A DNA stretch of 44,559 nucleotides from Leptospiraceae bacterium (GTDB taxonomy: Bacteria; Spirochaetota; Leptospiria; Leptospirales; Leptospiraceae). Shown here piece by piece: positions 1 through 7,149 of this stretch; position 1 is the first letter of the stretch, and each line of letters starts with the position of its first letter. The translations under genes and the position numbers were made by a program. Location of the stretch: NCBI GenBank assembly GCA_947458405.1, contig CANGZW010000016.1, positions 1-44,559 on the forward strand. Direction: 5' to 3'. The notes under the pieces are model-generated. The model was not told where the DNA came from. It made no database searches and was given only the letters and a program-made list of their open reading frames with translations.

Positions 1-285
1 TACGTTGCCAGTGCTTACCGATCTCTCCATCTCAGAGTACGTGATACATTAATAGATTCCAACATAGTTCGCTTCTACGGAAGATTCTTCGGATTTCAGT
101 ATAGCGACCTAACCCGAAAACAAAAATATATCTATGAGTTATCAGAGAGAATTACACCAAAATATATCTTTAGAAGATTCAACTACGGCTTATTAGACTT
201 CACAAGAAAAGTATGCAAACCTAAGGAACCAGATTGTAAAAATTGCCCACTGAAAAAGAAATGTAGCTTTCAAAAATTTTCCTAA
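1..285 (+). CDS. HhH-GPD family DNA glycosylase, 3' end only (5' end outside window)
   Basis: The frame is open from base 1 and stops at TAA 283-285, giving the last 94 residues of a helix-hairpin-helix base-excision glycosylase (MutY/endonuclease III superfamily). It begins inside the HhH region (YVASA). The DSNIVR segment holds the catalytic Asp expected after the hairpin, and the C-terminus has the 4Fe-4S ligand pattern C-x6-C-x2-C-x5-C (CKPKEPDCKNCPLKKKC). The DxNIVR and FNYGLLD segments look more like restriction- or methylation-associated glycosylases than housekeeping Nth, but the substrate cannot be read from this fragment. The 3' part of the gene and its downstream flank are duplicated at 1532-1867, with a further fragment at 2471-2540. 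Confidence 0.8.
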   Translation, partial: YVASAYRSLHLRVRDTLIDSNIVRFYGRFFGFQYSDLTRKQKYIYELSERITPKYIFRRFNYGLLDFTRKVCKPKEPDCKNCPLKKKCSFQKFS

Positions 286-420
286 AACTCCCACCAAATG
301 CCCCTAAAACCTTCCAGAATCCTCTATACAGAGCAAGATGGATAATCCTTTGATTCTCTTCCTAGCCTACAAGGAAACTCTCCGAATAAAAACGAAAACA
401 ATATTTAAACGCATTTAAAT
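77..420 (+). repeat. Direct repeat, copy 1: glycosylase 3' end plus downstream flank
   Basis: This stretch matches 1532-1867 nearly throughout. Identity is very high across the coding part and lower but still clear after the stop codon, where both copies read CCAAATGCCCCTAAAACCTT, then GGAAACTCTCCGAATAAAA, and end at GCATTTAAAT. The offset is about 1455 bp. The two copies bracket the MntA/HepT genes, so the repeat records a duplication or a recombination event that placed the module here. Confidence 0.85.
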
Positions 421-629
421 AAACCCTAAAAAAAAGGATCATCCAAAAGAAGTATAAACTATTAGAAATAATTTTCCTACAATAATGGATCTATACATTG
501 AGGGCATATTGAAATTCTAATTTATTACACTAGCTCTATTTTCTTAGCTGCGGTTCGTTTCAATTTGCAAGGTAAGCATTCTAAAAAACTACAAAGTAAT
601 ACAAAGCCATGGAGGATTAGGAAGTGGAA

Positions 630-735
630 CGACCGTCCGGGTTTCTCTTCTTTTTTGGTTACTTTTTTCTTCTCTTTCCATAAAGAGAAGAAAAAAGTAA
701 CAAAGAGCTTTGAGAGTAAAGAAAAATTTTAATTA
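630..735 (+). repeat. Hairpin-bearing repeat, copy 1 (perfect 20-bp stem)
   Basis: After a shared CGACCGTCCGGGTTTCT leader, an exact inverted repeat has its left arm at 658-677 and its right arm at 682-701, with a 4-base loop (CCAT). It is followed by CAAAGAG and an A/T-rich tail. A diverged copy lies at 2151-2258. The strong stem with pyrimidine and purine arms could act as a bidirectional terminator or be a REP-like element. It sits between the glycosylase fragment and mntA. Confidence 0.8.
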
Positions 736-780
736 AAAAAATAGATTGGAATCTTTTAAAGGATAGTCAAACTAAGTGTT

Positions 781-1188
781 ATGAAATATGAAACAACTGG
801 TTTTATCAGAGGGGACAGAATTCTTTTGGATACGCATGTTCCTTTTCAAGGAAAAGTCAAGTTAGTGGTTATTCAAGAGGAAAATATTTTGGATATAACC
901 GAAATATTACATTTTTTAAGTGAGAAATTGGCGGATTGGAATACTAAATATTTTATTGATAAAATCGGTTTGTTTGGATCTTATGCTCGTGGAGAAGCCC
1001 AAACCGGAAGTGACATTGACATTGTAATTAGCTTTAACGAACATGCTAAAAATCTTTATCATATCAAATCAGAAATTCGAGATATTATCGAAACCAAATT
1101 TCAAAAAAAAGTGGATATAGCAAATTTGGAGTCAATCAGATCTGCTTTTAAGGAAGAAATTTTAAAAGAAATTATATATGTTGAATAG
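781..1188 (+). CDS. mntA: MntA-type minimal nucleotidyltransferase antitoxin with extra N-terminal domain
   Basis: 135 residues. Residues 60-135 are a minimal nucleotidyltransferase: the GSx10DxD motif is G66-S67 to D78-x-D80 (GSYARGE ... SDIDI), and a third acidic residue, D112, lies in KVDIANL. In the studied MntA/HepT pairs the antitoxin inactivates the HEPN toxin by adding AMP to a tyrosine near its active site. The coding region overlaps hepT by 11 bp, which implies coupled translation. Residues 1-33 (strand-rich, with IRGDRILLDTHVPF) are not part of the nucleotidyltransferase fold; they resemble the short beta domains of DUF104/DUF2281-type antitoxins. Function is inferred from the motifs and the toxin partner. 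Confidence 0.9.
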   Translation: MKYETTGFIRGDRILLDTHVPFQGKVKLVVIQEENILDITEILHFLSEKLADWNTKYFIDKIGLFGSYARGEAQTGSDIDIVISFNEHAKNLYHIKSEIRDIIETKFQKKVDIANLESIRSAFKEEILKEIIYVE

Positions 1189-1516
1189 AGATAAGGTTTC
1201 TTTTGAAACTATTCTTATTTCGATTGATAAAATAATTGAATATTCTTCTGAGTTTGACGAACCAAGCTCTTTTTATAATACAAAAGAGTTTGAAGCAAGC
1301 ATAATGAATTTTATAATAATATCAGAAATAGCAGAAAAAATTTCTTTAGTAGTACAGGAAAATTATAGTTTTATAGATTGGAGAGGTATTAAAGGATTTC
1401 GTAATATAGCAGCACATGATTATTTTGGTTTGGATGTAAAAGAAGTTTGGGATATCATTCACAATGATTTACCAAAATTACAGAAGGAGATCAAAGAAAT
1501 AATTTCTAATTTTTAG
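1178..1516 (+). CDS. hepT: HepT-type HEPN ribonuclease toxin
   Basis: 112 residues, mostly helical. The HEPN catalytic motif is intact as R75-x4-H80-x-Y82 (RNIAAHDY), exactly the RX4HXY form in which Arg and His form the RNase active site and Tyr is the residue AMPylated by MntA in studied homologues. Length and gene order (antitoxin first, overlapping starts) fit the MNT/HEPN type VII toxin-antitoxin family. The stop codon lies only 15 bp before the second glycosylase repeat. The RNA target cannot be told from sequence. Confidence 0.9.
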   Translation: MLNRDKVSFETILISIDKIIEYSSEFDEPSSFYNTKEFEASIMNFIIISEIAEKISLVVQENYSFIDWRGIKGFRNIAAHDYFGLDVKEVWDIIHNDLPKLQKEIKEIISNF

Positions 1517-1531
1517 AAAAAAATAAGTATA

Positions 1532-1740
1532 ACGGAAAATTCTTCGGGTTTCAGTATAGCGACCTAACCCGAAAACAAAAATATATCTATGAATTATCAG
1601 AGAGAATTACACCAAAATTTATATTTAGAAGATTCAACTACGGCTTATTAGACTTCACAAGAAAAGTCTGCAAACCTAAGGAACCAGATTGTAGAAATTG
1701 CCCACTGAAAAAGAAATGTAGCTTTGTAAAAGTTTCCTAA
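1532..1740 (+). pseudogene. Duplicated 3' fragment of the HhH-GPD glycosylase gene
   Basis: From base 1532 the sequence abruptly resumes the glycosylase reading frame at the GRFFGFQYSDLT segment (here GKFFGFQYSDLT) and runs to TAA 1738-1740. It keeps all four FeS cysteines (CKPKEPDCRNCPLKKKC). The catalytic Asp and the HhH are missing and there is no start codon, so it cannot encode an active enzyme. Most differences from the copy at 1-285 are silent or conservative, so either the duplication is fairly recent or gene conversion has acted. Confidence 0.85.
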
Positions 1741-1867
1741 AACTCCCCCAAATGCCCCTAAAACCTTCCTGAATCGTCTCTACGAGGTTCAAAGGGATAA
1801 TCCTCTACTTCTTTCACAAGGAAACTCTCCGAATAAAAGTGAAGAAAACATTTGAACGCATTTAAAT
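1532..1867 (+). repeat. Direct repeat, copy 2: glycosylase 3' end plus downstream flank
   Basis: Partner of 77-420. The left edge is sharp at ACGGAA; the right edge is near GCATTTAAAT, where both copies diverge. It lies directly behind hepT, so the toxin-antitoxin pair is bracketed by direct repeats of about 340 bp. Confidence 0.85.
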
Positions 1868-1900
1868 TTAGTCTAAAAAACACTTATTGGGCCAACCCTT

Positions 1901-1937
1901 CCCCTCGATACAGGACAAGAAGATGTCCCACTCGGGG
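1901..1937. repeat. GC-richer imperfect palindrome, copy 1
   Basis: CCCCTCGATACAGGAC and GTCCCACTCGGGG form imperfect inverted arms. The same element occurs at 2103-2140. Its base composition is clearly higher in G+C than the surroundings. No protein-coding signal is seen. Confidence 0.6.
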
Positions 1938-2102
1938 AACAAATTTTTTTGTGTATTTGTTTAGATTAATTTCTTCTGTGTAGGTTGGTTTCGAGTGACC
2001 TTAGGCCAACGGATTAGAAAGTACTACAATATAGACACAAGTCACACCAAAACTAATCATAACCCTAAAAAACTAAAAAGTACTACAACACCCCGGAGGA
2101 TT

Positions 2103-2140
2103 CCCCTCGATACGGGACAAACAGAAGTCCCTACTCGGGG
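2103..2140. repeat. GC-richer imperfect palindrome, copy 2
   Basis: CCCCTCGATACGGGAC and GTCCCTACTCGGGG repeat the element at 1901-1937 with a few changes. It is followed directly by the second hairpin repeat, so in this copy the two elements form one composite. Confidence 0.6.
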
Positions 2141-2150
2141 ACCGGCTCCA

Positions 2151-2258
2151 CGACCGTCCGGGTTTCTTTTCTTTTTTTGGTTACTTTTCTTTCTTTTCTT
2201 TCCAAAAAGAAAAGAAAAAAAGTAACAAAGAGATTTGAGATTAAAGAAATATTTTAAT
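2151..2258 (+). repeat. Hairpin-bearing repeat, copy 2
   Basis: The shared CGACCGTCCGGGTTTCT leader is followed by an inverted repeat at about 2180-2226 (arms GTTACTTTTCTTTC and its near-complement, one base irregular), then CAAAGAG and TTTTAATTAAAAAAA as in copy 1. A 76-codon open frame through this repeat (1995-2225) has low-complexity Phe/Lys content and is not a gene. The stretch 1868-2470 holds only these repeats and A/T-rich DNA. Confidence 0.75.
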
Positions 2259-2470
2259 TAAAAAAAAAGAGTTATGATATTAAAGAAAAATATTAATAAA
2301 ACAAAGAAATTTAAAATTAAAGAAAAATTATAATTAAAATTTAATTTAAATATTATTTATCCAAAGATAAGCCTATTCTAATAATAAATAAACTCCAGGT
2401 GATTGAATCCTATCATTGCTTTCCTTAAGAATATTTATATTTTTTCATAGCATCTTTCCGTTACTGCAAA

Positions 2471-2540
2471 TAATAGATTCCAACACAGTTCGCTTCTACG
2501 GAAGATTCTTTGGATTTAGTTATAGCGAACTAACTCGAGA
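2471..2540 (+). pseudogene. Third, short fragment of the HhH-GPD glycosylase gene
   Basis: About 70 bp (TAATAGATTCCAACACAGTT onward) match bases 50-119 of the window, covering the DSNIVRFYGRFFGF part of the glycosylase gene, with several substitutions. It ends at CTCGAGACCCGG, where similarity stops. This is a remnant without coding capacity, on the far side of the second hairpin repeat. Confidence 0.75.
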
Positions 2541-2556
2541 CCCGGTTTTTTATCAT

Positions 2557-2982
2557 TTATAACTGCAGGCCATTCAAACCATCTCTTATACCTCTATCTA
2601 ATAAAATTTTTACTATTTCTCCGATTAATGGAAATTTACCTTCAAATTCAATAGTATATTGTAATTTACATCCTCCCCCGGGCAAGGTGGAAAACTCCAT
2701 TTTGCCAATATGATCTTTCAGTGGACTCCCTTCTGTAATCCTATATTCTATTACTTTGTTTTCGATAACAGATGTTATAGTCTCGATAAAAGGAAATCCA
2801 AAAAGAACTCTAATTTTTCGAGATGAACCTACTCCATTTCTAGACTCGATTCCATCACTTACTCTTTTTATACTTGTTAATGGAAATATCTTTTCTAGAT
2901 TTTCATGCTCTGACAAAAAAGAATATAATTTTTCTACTGAGAAATCGAATTCTTTTATAATTTCAACTTTTTGTATAGCCAT
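2557..2982 (-). CDS. SRPBCC (START/polyketide cyclase-like) family protein
   Basis: 141 residues, full length for the family. The N-terminus (EIIKEFDFSVEKLYSFLSEH, then ENLEKIFPL) is the usual first strand and helix pair of the SRPBCC ligand-binding fold. VIEYRITEGSPLKDHIG and GCKLQYTIEFEG supply the antiparallel strands, and a long C-terminal helix closes the fold. These proteins bind hydrophobic ligands in an internal cavity; no ligand can be named. It stands 49 bp downstream of the convergent-free hydrolase gene on the same strand, so co-transcription is possible. Confidence 0.7.
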   Translation of the reverse strand: MAIQKVEIIKEFDFSVEKLYSFLSEHENLEKIFPLTSIKRVSDGIESRNGVGSSRKIRVLFGFPFIETITSVIENKVIEYRITEGSPLKDHIGKMEFSTLPGGGCKLQYTIEFEGKFPLIGEIVKILLDRGIRDGLNGLQL

Positions 2983-3031
2983 ATTCCCTACTTAATTATA
3001 TTTATTTGATTATTTTAATATAGTAATATTA

Positions 3032-4003
3032 TTATTTCAATTGCTTGATAAAATTACTTATTATTTCAGCAACCTTTTCATCTGCTTCCATCTGAGGGTA
3101 ATGTCCAATTTCAGGCAGTGATACATAATTATCCCTCTTTGTAAGCTCTACATATCTTTTTACGACATGTTCTCCTGATACAGGATCATCACTACCATTC
3201 ACTAAAAGCAGGGGAATGCTTCCTGATAATATTGGTGATACAAATCTTTCTCTATTATCTTTTCTTTCTTGTATATAATGTAAAAGTTTATGAGCTAGTT
3301 TTTGTCCACTTTGATAATTCATTATTTTCCACATTTCATCTAACTCAAACTGGGATGGTCTTGTTTTTTCACCAAATACTTCCAAAAAATTCTTTTGAAA
3401 CATTCCTTTTGTAATATAGGGAGTTATGTATTTACCAAATGAACTAGCTAAAATTGATTGAATTATTCGTGGTTTATGTGATTCAGGAAAAATACCACCA
3501 TTCAAAAAAATTACTCCTTTTAAGTTATATGTTTCTGAGTTATTTTTCTTTCTATCTAAAGCACGGCTCATCATTTCCTGTGCCGCAGTAACTCCATAAT
3601 CATGTGCAACTACTATCAGGCTTTCAACTTTCTTCTGTTTTAGGAAATCTTCAATGATATCAACCTGAATTTTATAAGAATAATCTATTTCTTTTGGTTT
3701 ATCAGAATACCCATATCCTAAGAAATCAAGGAGTAGTAATTTATTATCCTTTTTTAGTAATTCAGTTAGGGTATAGTAGTCATACGAACTAGTTGGAAAA
3801 CCATGTAAAAAGAGAATAACTTCCCCTTCTCCTTTTTCAACAGTAAATATCTTTCCATACTTTGAGAGTATATAAGAACCAGAAAGTTTCCAATCATCAG
3901 CACTAATCCAAGGTATAGAGCTAGGGGATTTTTCACCCGGATCAACTCCCCCACAATTAAATGTAAAAACTAGAAATAGAAAAAATATTATTTTATTAAT
4001 CAT
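3032..4003 (-). CDS. Lipoprotein alpha/beta hydrolase with Asp nucleophile (epoxide hydrolase / haloalkane dehalogenase type)
   Basis: I place the start at ATG 4003 because AGGAGG precedes it at the right spacing; an in-frame ATG at 4039 has no such site. The protein (323 residues) begins MINKIIFFLFLVFTFNCGG, a lipoprotein signal with Cys after TFN. HGFPTSSYDY is the HGxP oxyanion motif. The nucleophile elbow is AHDYGV, with Asp rather than Ser as in epoxide hydrolases and haloalkane dehalogenases. NGSDDPV and IGHYPQ supply an acid and the catalytic His. It is probably membrane-tethered outside the cytoplasm; the substrate is unknown. Confidence 0.85.
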   Translation of the reverse strand: MINKIIFFLFLVFTFNCGGVDPGEKSPSSIPWISADDWKLSGSYILSKYGKIFTVEKGEGEVILFLHGFPTSSYDYYTLTELLKKDNKLLLLDFLGYGYSDKPKEIDYSYKIQVDIIEDFLKQKKVESLIVVAHDYGVTAAQEMMSRALDRKKNNSETYNLKGVIFLNGGIFPESHKPRIIQSILASSFGKYITPYITKGMFQKNFLEVFGEKTRPSQFELDEMWKIMNYQSGQKLAHKLLHYIQERKDNRERFVSPILSGSIPLLLVNGSDDPVSGEHVVKRYVELTKRDNYVSLPEIGHYPQMEADEKVAEIISNFIKQLK

Positions 4004-4039
4004 AAATCCTCCTGATATTAAAATCAGGATTCTATACAT

Positions 4040-4477
4040 TTAAGTCAACTTAAATTATAAATGAGGTATTTTTTAATTAATTTATTTTGAAATACATTTT
4101 TAATAAATTAATTTTGAATTAGCTAAATACTATTTTTTTATTTATATTTATTCTCAAAATTTCGGTACTACGATTTTAATAAAAATTATTTCATTTAACA
4201 CAAGAAGCTAAGAGAAATATTTTTGAACTTAATTATAAAGTTAGGAATTTTTGATAAATATTATTCAATCAATAAATCCTGATTTAACTTTAAAAAATAA
4301 ATAGAATAGTTTATGTTCAGGTTTTAGCTAAAAAAAATTAAGATATTTATATTATTGTCAATTTAATACTTCTTAAATGTTTACACTTTTTATATTTAAT
4401 TTATGATTTTTATTTTTTTTAAATAATTTACCAGAAAAACTATTGAACAATTTTAATTATTTGTATTTAATGATTGT
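4040..4477. other. Intergenic region, very A/T-rich
   Basis: This gap separates two divergently transcribed hydrolase genes and must contain their promoters. I see long A/T runs and TTTAAT repeats but no convincing -35/-10 pair, no RNA gene and no strong hairpin. Confidence 0.5.
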
Positions 4478-5353
4478 ATGTCTAATATTCTTTCCGGTGT
4501 TCCCGCCCTAAGCAATGTAAACCAAATAATTATAGATGGTCATTCTTTTACGTTTGAAGAGTTCAGTGAAGGAAAAGAAACATATATTTTTATCAATGGA
4601 TGGTGTAGCATTCGCTACTTCTGGACACCTTATATATCTGATTTTTCTCCCCTTGGAAAATGTATTGCATTGGATGTATTAGGACACTTTCCCTCTGTTG
4701 CTGGTAGTAACTTTAATGAACTGAGTTTTGAAGATTACATTAAAATCCAAGCAAAAGCAATCCAAGCATTAGCAGAAAACAAAAAAGTTAATTTGATAGG
4801 GCATTCCACTGGGGGAATGTTTGCATTAGCTATTGGAGCTCTTTATCCTAACCTAATAAAAAAAGTTGTATCCATTACTCCAGCTGTCCATGGTCCCCTA
4901 ATAGGAATAATACACTTTGCTAAAGTAATGACTGATTTAAAATTAGATGTATCACTTGAATTATTTTTTACATTTATTAAAAATTTTCCATCTTTATTTC
5001 ACAAATGGTTTGAAGAAGCTGCCTACAACGGGAATGATTTCGTAAATAGAGAAGATGTAAAAGAATTTATATTAAATTATCATAGTAATTTCATTAAACT
5101 AGATCCTTATATTATGGGTAGGTATTTACAAGTTCTTCATAACGCCGATTTAAGACCTTTGATGATAGATTCAAATTTAGAAGCCTTAGTAATAGGTGCA
5201 TCACATGATCCAATTGTTCCTGTAGAACAACATCGAGAAGTATGCTCTCTCCTTAAAAATGGAAAATATTATGAAGTAGTACCTTCTGGTCATATTCCCA
5301 CACTTGAGAAAAAAGAAGAAACTATTAGCGTGATACTGAACTATTTGAAATGA
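4478..5353 (+). CDS. Alpha/beta hydrolase fold protein, Ser nucleophile
   Basis: 291 residues with no signal peptide, so probably cytoplasmic. FINGWCSIRYFW is the oxyanion-side loop. IGHSTGGMFALA is the GxSxG nucleophile elbow. SHDPIVP holds the likely acid, and PSGHIPTLE the catalytic His near the C-terminus. A 130-residue cap region lies between the elbow and the acid. The fold class (esterase, lipase or dienelactone-like) is clear but the substrate is not. It converges with the UPF0016 gene, leaving only 7 bp between stop codons. Confidence 0.85.
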   Translation: MSNILSGVPALSNVNQIIIDGHSFTFEEFSEGKETYIFINGWCSIRYFWTPYISDFSPLGKCIALDVLGHFPSVAGSNFNELSFEDYIKIQAKAIQALAENKKVNLIGHSTGGMFALAIGALYPNLIKKVVSITPAVHGPLIGIIHFAKVMTDLKLDVSLELFFTFIKNFPSLFHKWFEEAAYNGNDFVNREDVKEFILNYHSNFIKLDPYIMGRYLQVLHNADLRPLMIDSNLEALVIGASHDPIVPVEQHREVCSLLKNGKYYEVVPSGHIPTLEKKEETISVILNYLK

Positions 5354-5360
5354 TACTAAT

Positions 5361-5642
5361 TTAACTTACAAAAAATCCTTTCCATATAAAGTATAGACCT
5401 AATATAAAAAAGGAAACTCCAGATATTTTAAACAGTAACTCAGGTGGTAAATATTTTCCTACTACATCCCCTAGCATAACAGCAAAAAAACTAGCTAATG
5501 AGAGTGCAAAGGCAGATCCCAAAAATACTGATAATCTATTTTCTGAGGCACTTGAAATGCCTAATGTAGCCAATTGAGTTTTATCTCCCAATTCTGCAAA
5601 AAAGACTGTGATAAAAGTTGTAAGAAATATTTTCCAATCCAT
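5361..5642 (-). CDS. UPF0016 / Gdt1 (TMEM165) family cation transporter, single-domain form
   Basis: 93 residues with three hydrophobic segments. The family signature E-x-G-D-K-T appears once, at E17-L-G-D20-K-T in FFAELGDKTQLA. Eukaryotic Gdt1 and many bacterial members carry two such motifs in one chain; this is the half-size form, which presumably works as a homodimer or with a second half encoded elsewhere. Characterised relatives move Mn2+ and/or Ca2+ out of the cytoplasm. It starts 2 bp after the M15 peptidase stop codon, so it is likely the last gene of that operon. Confidence 0.85.
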   Translation of the reverse strand: MDWKIFLTTFITVFFAELGDKTQLATLGISSASENRLSVFLGSAFALSLASFFAVMLGDVVGKYLPPELLFKISGVSFFILGLYFIWKGFFVS

Positions 5643-5644
5643 TT

Positions 5645-6400
5645 TTAATTTTCCTTACAATTCTTATTTATACTTGAAACATAAGTAATAGGCATTTCAT
5701 CACTCATTGTTTCAGAACCCAGAAACTTACCTTTTAATAATATTTTTTTTTCTTTATATAAATCCAACCAATCGCCTAAGAGTTTACTTGAAATTGGTTG
5801 GTATGACCAATGCCACCTCTCCAAAAAATATCCTTTATTATCCCTTTCATTGTACTCATTATAAGGCTGACAAAATCCATATGTTTTTGCATTTTTCTGT
5901 AACCAATTGTATAAAAACTCTCCCTTACCACCTTTTTCAAAATAGGAGTTTTCAAATGAATTCAAATCAAGATCCGTTCCCCAATGATGTCTTGAAGTTC
6001 CGGGTGCACTGGAATACTCTAAAATCAAGGAAACTATTTCTTCTGGTTTCTTTGACTCAATGGATTTTTTCATTTTTCTTTTTCCGGTGAATTTTTCTTC
6101 CCAGATAACTTTTTGATCATAGTAACTTCTAAAGCCTGATTTAACTATTATTTTTTCAGAATTTTTAGCTACTTCTCTATCTTTTTCATAGGCGGATACC
6201 ATTTTTTCAAATGCTTCCAATACATCGGGTCGCATATACCCTTCACCGATTCTATTTTTATGAATTTTAGCACCTGAATATTCCCCGATTAAATATTTTT
6301 CTTTGGGAATCCCCAAATATATATCTTCAGAAACTATAGGTTGACAATATATGTATATAAATAATAAAAAAATATAAATAATTCTATAATTTAAACTCAT
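5645..6400 (-). CDS. M15 family D-Ala-D-Ala carboxypeptidase (VanY-like), exported
   Basis: Two starts are possible: ATG 6415, overlapping the previous stop as TAATG, and ATG 6400, which is preceded by AAGGA at a good distance. I favour 6400 (251 residues), giving MSLNYRIIYIFLLFIYIYC as export signal. The M15 zinc site is visible as SRHHWGTDLDL (His and Asp ligands) with the last His in RWHWSYQP, and SGFRSYYDQ is the conserved substrate-side motif. The enzyme trims peptide stems of peptidoglycan in the periplasm. Cys after YIY might be a lipobox, but this is weak. Confidence 0.85.
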   Translation of the reverse strand: MSLNYRIIYIFLLFIYIYCQPIVSEDIYLGIPKEKYLIGEYSGAKIHKNRIGEGYMRPDVLEAFEKMVSAYEKDREVAKNSEKIIVKSGFRSYYDQKVIWEEKFTGKRKMKKSIESKKPEEIVSLILEYSSAPGTSRHHWGTDLDLNSFENSYFEKGGKGEFLYNWLQKNAKTYGFCQPYNEYNERDNKGYFLERWHWSYQPISSKLLGDWLDLYKEKKILLKGKFLGSETMSDEMPITYVSSINKNCKEN

Positions 6401-6414
6401 CTCAAGTTCCTTCA

Positions 6415-7125
6415 TTATTCTACATTTTCAAAAAAATCTTCAATATCTGTATGACTCCCAAAGACTACTATAATATCATTTTCTCTAAAAATTATAGATT
6501 GTTCAGGAATACCTATAGGTTCTATATCTTTAATATCTGTGACACGATTGGATTTTTCTGAAGCCCTAAAACGTTTTACGGTCACCAATAATAGTTTGTA
6601 TGTCTCTTTCATATTTATCTCGGCAAGAGTTCTACCTATAAATGACCGTGGAATCTGAAATTCTGCTATTCTAAAATTATCTGATAATATAAATGATTTT
6701 CTCATCAATTGATGATCAAATTGTTCTGCCATATTCATTGCGGCAGTCTCTTCAGGGTTAAATAGATCAACTATACCAATAGATGATTTTAAAAGTCTTT
6801 TTTGTAGTTCTGTTTGGTATCTCGCAGTTATATTATTTAGATTTAATGTATTTTTTAATATATCTGCAGTTACCATAAGTGTTTCAAAGTCATTTGCAAC
6901 TGCTAGTATTACGCGATCAAAATCTTTAAATCCCATATTTCTCATAGCAACTTCATCAGTGGAATCCATTATTGCCACATCACTACAACTATCTTTTATT
7001 TCTTCAATTCTATCTGCTTCCGAGTCTATAGCAATCACTTCATGCCCTTCTTTATTTAGGCATTTCACTAGAACCATACCAAAATCACCTAGACCGATAA
7101 CTGCTATTTTTTTTCTTTTAGTCAT
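6415..7125 (-). CDS. TrkA/KtrA-type RCK protein, K+ uptake regulator
   Basis: 236 residues. Residues 6-120 are a Rossmann RCK_N domain with the dinucleotide loop GLGDFG (11-16), an acidic residue after strand two (IDSEAD) and AVANDFETL. Residues about 150-236 match the TrkA_C ligand-binding domain (GRTLAEINMKETYKLLLV ... ENDIIVVFG). Such proteins gate a TrkH/KtrB membrane channel in response to nucleotides; no such channel gene is in the window. The stop codon overlaps a possible start of the M15 gene, and the gene follows glgA by 24 bp. Confidence 0.9.
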   Translation of the reverse strand: MTKRKKIAVIGLGDFGMVLVKCLNKEGHEVIAIDSEADRIEEIKDSCSDVAIMDSTDEVAMRNMGFKDFDRVILAVANDFETLMVTADILKNTLNLNNITARYQTELQKRLLKSSIGIVDLFNPEETAAMNMAEQFDHQLMRKSFILSDNFRIAEFQIPRSFIGRTLAEINMKETYKLLLVTVKRFRASEKSNRVTDIKDIEPIGIPEQSIIFRENDIIVVFGSHTDIEDFFENVE

Positions 7126-7149
7126 TTATTTAAACCATATATTTAATTA

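Noticed and set aside
1995..2225. A 76-codon open frame ending in a Phe/Lys-rich tail
   Set aside because: It runs through the palindromic and hairpin repeats; its sequence is the translation of repeat DNA, with no ribosome site and low complexity.
5707..6090. A 127-codon plus-strand frame inside the M15 peptidase gene
   Set aside because: It is antisense to a clear coding region with intact zinc motifs, has no ribosome site and shows no family resemblance.
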